The notes beneath the pieces are model-generated. The model was not told where the DNA came from. It did not search any database and was given only the letters and a program-made list of their open reading frames with translations. Of a DNA stretch of 64,000 bases, positions 54,747 to 63,011 are shown piece by piece (position 1 is the stretch's first letter; each line of letters starts with the position of its first letter). A program made the position numbers and the translations under genes. The stretch comes from Serratia entomophila (GTDB taxonomy: Bacteria; Pseudomonadota; Gammaproteobacteria; Enterobacterales; Enterobacteriaceae), in NCBI RefSeq assembly GCF_021462285.1, contig NZ_CP082787.1:1984001-2048000 (forward strand), read 5' to 3'.

Positions 54747-55562
54747 TCACCAGCCTTTTACCGCGTCGCCCTTGTAGATTTCGGCGGCGCTGGCGGCCAC
54801 CTCATCGGTTTGATAGGCCTTGACCAGGTTCTTCACCTTGTCGCTGTCCTGATTGTCGATGCGGCTGGCGAAGATGTTGACGTACGGCGAATTTTTATCC
54901 TCGACGAACAGCCCGTCCTTGGCCGGTGACAGGCCGATCTGGCTGGAATAGTTGGTGTTGATGATCGCCAGCGTTACCTGTTTGTCATCCAGCGCGCGCG
55001 GCAGCTGCGGCGCTTCAATCTCGACGATCTTCAGCTTCTTCGGGTTACTGACGATATCCAATGCGGTCGGCAGCAGCCCAACGCCGTCCTTCAGCGTAAT
55101 CAGCCCCTGTTTTTGCAACAGCAGCAGTGAGCGGCCGAGGTTGGTCGGATCGTTGGGCACCGCCACCTGCGCGCCGTCCGGCAGCTGGCTGAGCGAGCCG
55201 ATTTTTTTCGAATAGCCGGCAATCGGGTAAACGAAGGTGTTGCCGACCGCCGCCAGCTTATAGCCGCGTTCTTGCATCTGTTTGTCCAGATAGGGCTTGT
55301 GCTGGAAAGCGTTGATATCGAGATCGCCGTTGTTCAGCGCTTCGTTGGGCAATACGTAATCGTTGAAGGTCACCACCTCCACGTCCAGATCGTATTTCTG
55401 TTTGGCGACCTTTTGCACCACCGCCCACAGCGACTGATCGATGCCGGCGCTGATGCCGACCTTGATGTGATGTTCATCCTGCGCCGCAGGCCCGCAGGCG
55501 GCAAGCAGCAGGGCGCTGGCGGCGGTAAGGGCCACGGCGATTTTTTTTAGCGTAAACGTCAT
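54747..55562 (-). CDS. NlpA/MetQ-family lipoprotein
   Basis: This 271-residue substrate-binding lipoprotein has lipobox LLAAC (residues 19-23) and the NlpA family domain: HHIKVGISAG, NEALNNGDLDINAFQHKPYL, QVAVPNDPTNLGRSL, TLAIINTNYSSQIGLSP. Members bind methionine or other small ligands for MetNI-type importers. No ATPase or permease is adjacent, so it is an orphan component. Confidence 0.88.
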   Translation of the reverse strand: MTFTLKKIAVALTAASALLLAACGPAAQDEHHIKVGISAGIDQSLWAVVQKVAKQKYDLDVEVVTFNDYVLPNEALNNGDLDINAFQHKPYLDKQMQERGYKLAAVGNTFVYPIAGYSKKIGSLSQLPDGAQVAVPNDPTNLGRSLLLLQKQGLITLKDGVGLLPTALDIVSNPKKLKIVEIEAPQLPRALDDKQVTLAIINTNYSSQIGLSPAKDGLFVEDKNSPYVNIFASRIDNQDSDKVKNLVKAYQTDEVAASAAEIYKGDAVKGW

Positions 55563-55822
55563 CTTCCCAGAGTCCTTGTCAACATTGCCTGCTGGATATG
55601 GCAGGCAGAATAGTGGCAGTGACTCTAGGTAATCGGCTGGATAAAATAAAATACTGATTCACTATGATTAATAGCGATTCGCTATGAGCGGGCGCACCGA
55701 AAGCTGCCGTTTGGGGCGCTTTGTGCCCTGGGCTGCAGTTTATTTTGACGGCGGATCGGCAGGCTTATTATGATAGCCGCAGGCCCACGAGGGCAGACCG
55801 GGTTATGAACGAGGGACAGATA

Positions 55823-56341
55823 ATGCAATTGAACACTTGGAGCAAGGCACTGCTGCCGCTGGTGGTGTTAGCCTGCGTGACGGCGACTCAGGCCAATGCG
55901 GCGGAAGGCGACGTCGGCCCGATCCCTAAAGATCTGCTGGGCAACTGGCGCGTCAGCAAAATAGTGCCGACGCAGACCGCAGGTTGTTGGGATCAGCAGC
56001 AGGCGCAAAGCCTGATCGGCGGCAAAATCAACTATAAGGCAGACGGCTTCAGCTGGAACGGCACCGCGCTGAAAAGCGAAGGCGCCACCGTCAGCACCGT
56101 AGAGGCGCAGGAGTTTGTCGAAGACAACTCCGGCAGCAGCTCATATATCGACTTCCCGACGCTGGGCATCAGCACGCCGTCGGTGCAGCGAGTGGCGATT
56201 CAACACCCTGACGCCACCATTCAAGGCATTACCGATCAGGGCACCGACGGCGTGCCCGGCGACAACGTGTTGGTGAAGGATCACAACACCCTGATCCTGT
56301 CGCTGTGCAACGTCTGGTTTGAAGTGCAGCGCGAGCGCTGA
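55823..56341 (+). CDS. Exported protein of unknown function
   Basis: A 172-residue protein with a signal peptide (LPLVVLACVTATQANAAE) and a lipocalin- or beta-barrel-like mature domain (LLGNWRVSKI, GGKINYKADGFSWNG), two cysteines (GCWDQ, SLCNVW) and VKDHNTLILSLCNVWFEVQR at the end. GAGGGA lies seven bases before ATG 55823. No named family recognised. Confidence 0.7.
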   Translation: MQLNTWSKALLPLVVLACVTATQANAAEGDVGPIPKDLLGNWRVSKIVPTQTAGCWDQQQAQSLIGGKINYKADGFSWNGTALKSEGATVSTVEAQEFVEDNSGSSSYIDFPTLGISTPSVQRVAIQHPDATIQGITDQGTDGVPGDNVLVKDHNTLILSLCNVWFEVQRER

Positions 56342-56489
56342 TGCTGCAAGCGGCCCCGGCGACGGGGCCTCTCCTCGCCATAATCTCCCGCCTGGCCCCC
56401 CGTTTGTGAACTAAAATTAAGCATAAGGATATCGCCCTGAAAGGGTATCTGAGCCTCGGCTCATTACCGAGTCCACGACAGGAGGCGCT

Positions 56490-56915
56490 ATGTGCTACAA
56501 ACATATTGTGGTCGCCACGGATCTGAGCGATGACGGCAAACGGCTGGTGGAGAAAGGCGCGCTGCTGGCCGAAGCGCTGCAGGCCAAACTCTCGCTGATC
56601 TATGTCGATGTGCATTACGATACCTACCATGCGGCGATCGGCTTCTCGGAGCGAAGCTACGACGGCGTGCCGCTGGAAGAGAAAATCAAAAAAGAGCTGG
56701 AACCCACCACGCAAAACGTCAATTACCCGATCGCGGAAGTGATTATCGGGCGCGGCGGCTTTGTGGTTGAGCTGGAGGCTGCGGTGGCCGAAAAGGGCAT
56801 CGATCTGCTGGTGTTCGGCCACCATCATGACCTGTGGAGCAATCTGTTTTCCTCCACCCGCAACGCCATCAACCAGTTGAATATCGACGTGCTGGTGATC
56901 CCAATCCGGCAGTGA
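56490..56915 (+). CDS. Universal stress protein (UspC/UspD-like)
   Basis: A 141-residue single Usp domain: CYKHIVVATDLSDDG at the N-terminus, the LIYVDVHYDTYH region, and a C-terminal GHHHDLWSN segment in place of the nucleotide-binding GxxGxxG(S/T) of ATP-binding Usps. This makes it like the UspA/C/D class, which does not bind ATP. AGGAGG precedes the start. Confidence 0.87.
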   Translation: MCYKHIVVATDLSDDGKRLVEKGALLAEALQAKLSLIYVDVHYDTYHAAIGFSERSYDGVPLEEKIKKELEPTTQNVNYPIAEVIIGRGGFVVELEAAVAEKGIDLLVFGHHHDLWSNLFSSTRNAINQLNIDVLVIPIRQ

Positions 56916-56920
56916 TCCCC

Positions 56921-56946
56921 AAGCCGCGCAGCGCCGCGGCTTTTTA
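56921..56946 (+). terminator. Terminator after the Usp gene
   Basis: The stem AAGCCGCG / CGCGGCTT followed by TTTTATTT, six bases past the stop. Confidence 0.82.
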
Positions 56947-56954
56947 TTTGCACA

Positions 56955-57110
56955 TTGCATAAGCATGTACTAATCCAGCCGCTGGGCGGCTTCCAGGGCC
57001 AGGCATCGGATATTTTAATTCACGCCGAAGAGATGAAACGCACCAGGCATACCGCGATCGGCCCGTATGCCGAACACTGCGGCCGCAGCCACGAAGAGCA
57101 TGACAACCGG
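56955..57110 (+). pseudogene. Remnant of a ClpP-like protease gene
   Basis: The frame reads LIQPLGGFQGQASDILIHAEEM, then PYAEHCGRSHEEHDN, matching the ClpP region around the catalytic-His handle (HQPLGGYQGQATD, IHAREI, HTGQS in ClpP). Everything before it, including the catalytic Ser and His, is absent, and the end is degenerate. A dead C-terminal fragment of a ClpP paralogue. Confidence 0.6.
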
Positions 57111-57173
57111 CTATCGGGGACGCGAGCCGTTAACGTCGATTTTTCATGGTTAACCGAGAAATGCCGCAAAAGG

Positions 57174-57971
57174 TTACTGGTCAAAGCTGGATAAACCACT
57201 GGCTTCCAGCTGGCGGATGGCCGCCGCCCAGTGTTTTTGCGTGATCTCATCCGTGCCGCTGCTAAAACGTACAGACTGCGCCTTGACCTTTTCGATAGCG
57301 GCCGACGGCGCGTAGTGCAAATTGTCCCGCCCGCCGGCGAGCGCCGCCACCTGAATGTTGCAGGCGCGCTCCAAGCCGTGCAGCTCTCGGAACGCGTGCT
57401 CGATGCTTACGCCACCGGCCAGCAAACCGTGGTTGCGCAAAATCATCACGTTGCTGTGGCCCAGATCGTTAACCAACCGTTCCTGCTCATCCAGATCAAG
57501 CGCAACGCCTTCGTATTCGTGATAGGTAATACGCGAATAATAAGCCAGCGCATGTTGCGACAGCGGCAACAGACCGTCTTTTTGCGCCGATACCGCCGCG
57601 CCGTCTTTGGTGTGGGTATGCAGCACGGCTTTCAGATCGGGCCGGGCGCGGTGTATGGCGCTGTGGATCACAAAGCCGGCCTGGTTGATGCCAAGCCCGG
57701 TCGGGTCGGCGAGAATATTGCCGTCCAAATCGATTTTCACCAGGTTGGAGGCGGTGATTTCACTGAACAACAGCCCGTAGGCGTTAATCAGGAAGTGTTC
57801 TTCCGCGCCCGGCACGCGCACCGAGAAATGGGTATAAATATGATCGGTCCAGTTATACAGGGCCGCCAACTGATAGGCGGCGGCCAGCTTGACGCGCTCC
57901 TGCCACTCTTCCTGGCTGACGCCGTTTTTTACCTCGCCGGTATTGGCGGTAGGAATAGACATCAAAGACAT
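57174..57971 (-). CDS. Class II aldolase/adducin-family protein
   Basis: This 265-residue protein has the AraD/FucA fold. Zinc ligands are visible in VLHTHTKDG and in LRNHGLL, and NWTDHIYTHFSVRVPG near residue 40 is the substrate loop. Relatives include epimerases, aldolases and decarboxylases acting on sugar acids. It lies 55 bp beyond the sulfonate-type operon and in the same direction, and could be its last gene; substrate unknown. Confidence 0.82.
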   Translation of the reverse strand: MSLMSIPTANTGEVKNGVSQEEWQERVKLAAAYQLAALYNWTDHIYTHFSVRVPGAEEHFLINAYGLLFSEITASNLVKIDLDGNILADPTGLGINQAGFVIHSAIHRARPDLKAVLHTHTKDGAAVSAQKDGLLPLSQHALAYYSRITYHEYEGVALDLDEQERLVNDLGHSNVMILRNHGLLAGGVSIEHAFRELHGLERACNIQVAALAGGRDNLHYAPSAAIEKVKAQSVRFSSGTDEITQKHWAAAIRQLEASGLSSFDQ

Positions 57972-58025
57972 AACAACTCCCGTTAATGGTGGTTCGATAA
58001 GTGTTGGCAGCGATGGGCAGTAAAG

Positions 58026-58814
58026 CTACCAATCGATCTCCTGGCCCAGGATTTTCAAAATGTCCTGCCGGTGTTTAATCAGAAGCGGGGCGTCCCGGTG
58101 GCGCGGGTAGGCGAGCGGCACGGCAAACTGCGCCAGAATTCGGCTCGGCCGCGGCGACAGCACAATCACCCGGTCGCACAACAGCAGCGCTTCTTCAATG
58201 TCGTGGGTGACCAGCAGGCTGCTATAGCCCTGGCTTTGCCAGAGGTTAATCAATTCGCGCTGCATACTGATACGGGTCAGCGAATCCAGTTTTCCCAGCG
58301 GCTCATCGAGCAACAGCAGGCGCGGTTCGTTGAGCAGCGCGCGCGCCAGCGCGGCGCGCTGGGCCATCCCGCCGGATAGCTGCTTCGGGTAGGCGTTGGC
58401 GAACTCGTTGAGGCCGATACGGTTAATCAGGTCGTCGGCCTGCCGTTCCTGGCCGCTCAGCCCCTGCGCCTGCGGCCCGATCAGCACGTTCTGCCGCACC
58501 GTCCGCCATGGGTAGAGCGTGGGATCCTGGAAAACCAGAATGCGCTCGGGGCTGGGGGCGCCGAGTGGGCGGCCGTCGGCAAGCAGCTGGCCGGTCTGCA
58601 ACGGTTCCAGCCCGGCCAACAGGCGTAGCAGCGTGGATTTCCCGCAGCCGGAAGGGCCGAGCAGGGCGACGCTTTCACCGGGGGCAATGCTCAGGCTGAT
58701 GTTATCCAGCACGGCGATTTCCCGTTTCCCCAGGATGAAGCTGTGGCTGACGTTTCGCACGTCAATCGCCATGCCTGTGGCTTTTATCTGAGCCTGCGCG
58801 GCTTGCGCTACCAT
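58026..58814 (-). CDS. Sulfonate-type ABC transporter ATPase (SsuB/TauB-like)
   Basis: A 262-residue nucleotide-binding subunit: Walker A GPSGCGKST, signature LSGGMAQR, Walker B LLLLDEPLGKLD, His-loop VTHDIEEAL. The ATG at 58814 overlaps the permease stop (ATGGTAG), showing coupled translation; the in-frame ATG at 58772 would remove a 14-residue leader. Powers import through the upstream permease. Confidence 0.9.
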   Translation of the reverse strand: MVAQAAQAQIKATGMAIDVRNVSHSFILGKREIAVLDNISLSIAPGESVALLGPSGCGKSTLLRLLAGLEPLQTGQLLADGRPLGAPSPERILVFQDPTLYPWRTVRQNVLIGPQAQGLSGQERQADDLINRIGLNEFANAYPKQLSGGMAQRAALARALLNEPRLLLLDEPLGKLDSLTRISMQRELINLWQSQGYSSLLVTHDIEEALLLCDRVIVLSPRPSRILAQFAVPLAYPRHRDAPLLIKHRQDILKILGQEIDW

Positions 58815-59806
58815 TTCATCACTCCTTTTTGCCAACCGAGCAGCCGATCGCGTATGAAAAACAGCAGGCTGATCAGCCCCGAACACAGAAAGGCCATCAC
58901 AATCAGCGCCGCGTACATATTGGGATAGGCAGCCCAGCCCTGCGCCCACTGCAGATAAAAACCGATGCCGGCTTTAACCCCAACCATCTCCGCGACGATC
59001 AGCACGGAGAAAGACGCCCCCAACCCCATGAACAGGCCGACAAACACGCTGGGCAGGGCGGCGGGGATCGCCACGTGGAAAATCAAAAAGCGCTGACTGG
59101 CGCCCAGGGTGCGCGCCACGTCGTAATAGGCCTTATCGATGTTGGCCACGCCCGACCAGGTGAGAACGGTAACCGGGAACCAGGTCGCCAGAGCGATCAG
59201 AAACACGCTGGCGCCAAAGCTGCTGGGAAAGATAAACAGGCACAGCGGCAGCAAGGCGGTCGAAGGCACCGGCCCGAGGATGCGGAGTATCGGGTGCACC
59301 CAATAGCCAATGCGCTGCGACCAGCCGATCGCCACGCCGCTGACAAAGCCGGTCAGGGTGCCGATCGCTACCCCCAGCAACAATAACGATAGCGAGTGAT
59401 ACAGGCTGTTCAGCAGGCGCGGCCAGTCGCTGAGGTAAACCTCAATCAGCGCCTGCGGCGGGGCGAAGAACGGCACCGGCAGCACCCCGGTTTTCGCCGT
59501 GAGCAGTTGCCACAGGCTGAAAAACAGCGGCAGCGCGATCAGCCATTGCCCGGCGCGCTGCAGGCGCTGCGCGCGGCCGTTCCAGCGCCGATAGCTTAGC
59601 GCCAGGGCCAGCAACGCCACCCCCAGCGCCAGTTGCAGATAAGCCCAGGCCTGGCTGTATGGCCACTGGCGGTTGGCGTCAGGCCAATAGGTGGTGAAAA
59701 GCCCGGCCGCCAGCCACGCCGCGGCGGCAAGCAGGCCGGTGAGCCAGATCCGTTCGCCGGCGGTTTTTTCACCTTTTATGGTGCGATCAAGCAAATACGT
59801 TGGCAT
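58808..59806 (-). CDS. Sulfonate-type ABC transporter permease (SsuC/TauC-like)
   Basis: A 332-residue protein with an unusually long N-terminal part holding two extra helices (about residues 20-90), then the BPD_transp_1 core: GVAIGTLTGFVSGVAIG, the coupling motif DVARTLGASQRFLIFHVAIPAALP, and GLGASFSVLIVAEMVG. The ATG at 59806 (MPTYLL) overlaps the end of the binding-protein gene and follows GAGAG; 59833 is an alternative. Confidence 0.87.
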   Translation of the reverse strand: MPTYLLDRTIKGEKTAGERIWLTGLLAAAAWLAAGLFTTYWPDANRQWPYSQAWAYLQLALGVALLALALSYRRWNGRAQRLQRAGQWLIALPLFFSLWQLLTAKTGVLPVPFFAPPQALIEVYLSDWPRLLNSLYHSLSLLLLGVAIGTLTGFVSGVAIGWSQRIGYWVHPILRILGPVPSTALLPLCLFIFPSSFGASVFLIALATWFPVTVLTWSGVANIDKAYYDVARTLGASQRFLIFHVAIPAALPSVFVGLFMGLGASFSVLIVAEMVGVKAGIGFYLQWAQGWAAYPNMYAALIVMAFLCSGLISLLFFIRDRLLGWQKGVMKW

Positions 59807-60836
59807 AGATGCTCTCCGCAAACTGGTGGGCATCGGTACTGGGTTTAATCACCTGTACCAGCTGTAAATCGCTGACGTATTGGGTAAGTTCTTTGACGAA
59901 GGCTTCCCCAACGGCATGATGCCCGTGGGCCTGGCCATGGATAATGCCGGCCACTTCTTTGACGTTGGTGTTTAACGCGTGGGCCATAAAGGCTTCGGCA
60001 ACGCTTTCCGGGTGTTCTGCCGCATAGCTGTGGGCATCCAGCAGCGCCTGGGTTAACGCCGCCGCTGCGGCTTTGTGTTTGCGGGCCAGCGACCCGCTGA
60101 CGCCAACCACGCAGCAACTGAGGTTGGCGTATTCCCCGGTCATATTGCTTGCCAGCAGTTGGTATTTTCCGGTCTCCAATAAGCGGTAGCTAAAGGGTTC
60201 GCTGCCGCTGATGGCGGCAATTTCCTGCTTATCCAACGCGACGCTCAATAAATCGGCGGGATAAACCTTCCATTGCACATCGGCTATCGGGTCTACGCCA
60301 TGGCGTTTGAGCAGAATGGCAAAAAAGTTCTTGTCCGGGCCGGCCATATCGGTCACGCCGATGGTTTGTCCTTTCAGCTTGTCCAGGCTGGTAAAGGGCG
60401 CATTTTTGGCGGTCAGCAGATTCAGGCAGCCGCCGTGGGTGCCGGCGGTGAGCTTGACGTCAAAGCCTTGCTCCAGCGCCTTCAGCCAGCGCAGGGCCAT
60501 GCCTATGCCTGCATCGGCTTTGCCGGTGGCGATCGCTTCCAGCAGCAGATCGGTCGAGTTGCCGAAGTTGACAAATTCTACGTCCAAATTGTACTTGCTG
60601 AAAAAGCGCTGCTGCTCCGCCACGGTGACGGGGGCAATACATACCGCGCTCTGGTTGATGGCGAGTTTCAACTTGTAAGGTTCGGGCAGGCGCAGTGCGT
60701 TGCCGCTATCCTGATGCATGCTTGCCATATCATGGGCGAACAGCTTCGACGATATGCCGGCCAAGGCGGGGGCCGCCAGCAGGCTGCCACTCAGTCGGAG
60801 AAATCTGCGGCGTGAATAATGAGTAATGGGTTTCAT
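59787..60836 (-). CDS. Tat-exported ABC substrate-binding protein (NMT1/SsuA-like)
   Basis: This 349-residue binding protein has a twin-arginine signal (YSRRRFLRLSG, then a hydrophobic stretch to ALA). The mature part is an NMT1/SsuA-type type 2 binding fold: LKLAINQSAVCIAPVTVAEQ, FVNFGNSTDLLLEAIATG, GQTIGVTDMAG. Tat export suggests folding before export. It overlaps the preceding binding-protein gene by 4 bp. Confidence 0.85.
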   Translation of the reverse strand: MKPITHYSRRRFLRLSGSLLAAPALAGISSKLFAHDMASMHQDSGNALRLPEPYKLKLAINQSAVCIAPVTVAEQQRFFSKYNLDVEFVNFGNSTDLLLEAIATGKADAGIGMALRWLKALEQGFDVKLTAGTHGGCLNLLTAKNAPFTSLDKLKGQTIGVTDMAGPDKNFFAILLKRHGVDPIADVQWKVYPADLLSVALDKQEIAAISGSEPFSYRLLETGKYQLLASNMTGEYANLSCCVVGVSGSLARKHKAAAAALTQALLDAHSYAAEHPESVAEAFMAHALNTNVKEVAGIIHGQAHGHHAVGEAFVKELTQYVSDLQLVQVIKPSTDAHQFAESIYANVFA

Positions 60837-61807
60837 GGCTGACCTTCCTGTTGTGTCTGCGCCAACGGTGGCACGCTAAAGCCATTATCAAAGGTATGGG
60901 TAACGTCGAGTGGTTGCCGGATCAAACCGTTGGCCTGATAAAAATCAGCCGTGGCCTGCTGTTGGCGCACGGTTGTCTCATCAATTTGCTGCCAACGCAG
61001 TTGGCGGCTGGCGAACTGTTCGCGCGCAATATCGGGCGGGAATCTAATGATTTTCCCCAGCGTGTTCCCGTAGCTGTCGAGATTGGCATAGGCCCAGCGC
61101 TCCGCTTTTGCCAGGCGGTTCAGGTAATCCTGCAGCGCCTGGCGTTTCGCGCTATCGGCGAGCGTTGCATCCGTGGCCGCCAGGAAGGTATTTCCCGGCA
61201 GCAGGCCGGTGCCGCTGACCAGCACATGGCCTTGCCCGGTTTTAACCAGTTGGGTGGTATAAGGTTCCCAGGCGGCCCAGGCGTCGACCGAGCCGCTAAG
61301 CAGCGCGACCTTGGCATCCACCGGCCCCAAAAAGACCCACTGTACGTCCGCCGCGCTCAGGCCGGCTTGCTTCAGCGCCTTCAACGCCACAAAGTGGCCG
61401 ATAGAACCTTTGCCGGTGGCGATGCGTTTACCTTTCAGATCCTGGCCGCTTTTCAGCGGCGAGTGTTCGCCCACCAGCACCGCGGTGCCTGCCGGGTTGC
61501 TTTTATCCACCGCTACCGCTTTAACCGGCGCGCCCTGCGCGAGAGCAAACAATAATGGAGCATCGCCAATAATGCCGACATCAACTGCGCCGGCGTTCAA
61601 TGCTTCGGCAAGCGGTGCGGCGGCGGGGAACTCGGCCCATTTGATGTCGTAAGGCAGGTTGGCGAGTTCGTTGGCCGCTTCCATTTGTGAACGCATACCG
61701 CCTTTTTGATCGGCAATATGCAGGGTGATACGTGCGTCGGCGAACGACGCCTGGCTTGCCAGGCCGAGCAGCAACAGGGCGCCCAGGGTGTGTTTAATAC
61801 GCAACAT
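60833..61807 (-). CDS. Second sulfonate-type substrate-binding protein (SsuA-like)
   Basis: This 324-residue protein has a Sec signal peptide (GALLLLGLASQASFA). Its fold matches SsuA: ALNAGAVDVGIIGDAPLLFALAQG, GKRIATGKGSIGHFVALKAL, SGSVDAWAAWEPYTTQL. It differs strongly from the Tat-exported protein next to it, so the transporter may accept two substrate classes. Confidence 0.88.
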   Translation of the reverse strand: MLRIKHTLGALLLLGLASQASFADARITLHIADQKGGMRSQMEAANELANLPYDIKWAEFPAAAPLAEALNAGAVDVGIIGDAPLLFALAQGAPVKAVAVDKSNPAGTAVLVGEHSPLKSGQDLKGKRIATGKGSIGHFVALKALKQAGLSAADVQWVFLGPVDAKVALLSGSVDAWAAWEPYTTQLVKTGQGHVLVSGTGLLPGNTFLAATDATLADSAKRQALQDYLNRLAKAERWAYANLDSYGNTLGKIIRFPPDIAREQFASRQLRWQQIDETTVRQQQATADFYQANGLIRQPLDVTHTFDNGFSVPPLAQTQQEGQP

Positions 61808-61820
61808 GCTGATTATCGTC

Positions 61821-62987
61821 CTATGGTTTTAACGCAGCTTTTCCGGCGTTGATCCATGCGCTGTCGTTTTGTGGGGTATGTATCCGGCCGCAGAGTACGT
61901 TACGGTAGTGGCGCTCCAGCGGGTTATGGCGCGTCAGGCCGTGGTTGCCGCTCTGCGTTAGCGCCTTTTCCACTGCCGCTATCGCATTTTCGGTGATGGT
62001 CACTTTTGCCAGGTTGGCTTGTTCAGTGCTGAATGCCCGCGCCGCCGCCTGGCGCAGCAGGCTTTGATTGACCAGCAGCAAGCCGTCGATTTGCCCAAGG
62101 TTTTCCTGCACGCGGGCCAGGCTGGCTAACGGGGCGCCAAGACTGGCCGGCACCCGTTGCCGCAGCCAGGCGATCAGCCAGCGGCGCGCCGCCTGCGCGA
62201 CGCCGTCATAGACGGCCGGCAGCAGGGCGGCATGCGCATTAGCGGCGGCCTGGATCTGCGCCGTATCCGGCGCCGGGGGCCGATCGGCCGGATAAATCTC
62301 CACCGCATGGGACAGCGGTACCGGCACGTCTTGTAGTATCACCTCATGGCTGCCGGTGGCGCGCATGCCCAGATGATCCCAGCTGCGTTTGATGGTGATG
62401 CCCGGGCTATCGCGCGGAACCAGCCAGGTGCCCACCTGCGGGTTGTCATCATCGCTGCGAGCCCAGATTGCCAGCCAGCTCAGCCCTTCAATTCCGGTGG
62501 TATAGAGCTTATGGCCGTTGAGCCGCCAGCCGGCGGAAGTGCGGGCCGCTACGGTGTGGGGCAAACCGCCGCGCGCAGGGGAACCCAGTTCCGGCTCTAC
62601 CCGCAGGCTGTTGATTAAGGCCCCGCTCTGCACTGCGCTGCGGCTGACTGCGCCGCGCAGCGATTCTGGCCAACTGGCGTTGGAGGCCAGGCGCAGGTGG
62701 TGCAGGTACTGCATGCAGACGATCAGTGCCGTTGACGGCTCGCCCTGTGCGATGGCGCTGACCACCTGCTGCAAAGTGGACAGGTTGGCTTCGGCGCCGC
62801 CATAACGCTGCTCGCAGGCCAGGCTCAGCAGCCCATATTCATGCAGCAAGGCCAGATTGGCGTGCGGGAATTCGCCGCTGCGATCCAGCGCCGCCGCCTG
62901 CTGCGCCAGTTGCTCGGTGATCTGCTCAAGCGGCGGCTGCATGTGCCGTCGCCGCGCAAGCAGGCGGGTAGACTGGACAGAATTCAT
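61821..62987 (-). CDS. Acyl-CoA-dehydrogenase-like flavoenzyme (SfnB/DszC type)
   Basis: This 388-residue protein has the acyl-CoA dehydrogenase fold with an N-terminal helical domain (YGLLSLACEQRYGG), a beta-domain (GWRLNGHKLYTTGIEG, DHLGMRATGSHEV) and a C-terminal four-helix bundle (HGLTRHNPLERHYRNV). In sulfur-scavenging operons such proteins act as FMNH2-dependent monooxygenases on sulfones or thiophenes rather than as dehydrogenases. It sits between the SsuD-like gene and the transporter. Confidence 0.82.
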   Translation of the reverse strand: MNSVQSTRLLARRRHMQPPLEQITEQLAQQAAALDRSGEFPHANLALLHEYGLLSLACEQRYGGAEANLSTLQQVVSAIAQGEPSTALIVCMQYLHHLRLASNASWPESLRGAVSRSAVQSGALINSLRVEPELGSPARGGLPHTVAARTSAGWRLNGHKLYTTGIEGLSWLAIWARSDDDNPQVGTWLVPRDSPGITIKRSWDHLGMRATGSHEVILQDVPVPLSHAVEIYPADRPPAPDTAQIQAAANAHAALLPAVYDGVAQAARRWLIAWLRQRVPASLGAPLASLARVQENLGQIDGLLLVNQSLLRQAAARAFSTEQANLAKVTITENAIAAVEKALTQSGNHGLTRHNPLERHYRNVLCGRIHTPQNDSAWINAGKAALKP

Positions 62988-63011
62988 ACGTAGTGCCTCT
63001 CCCGTTACCCA

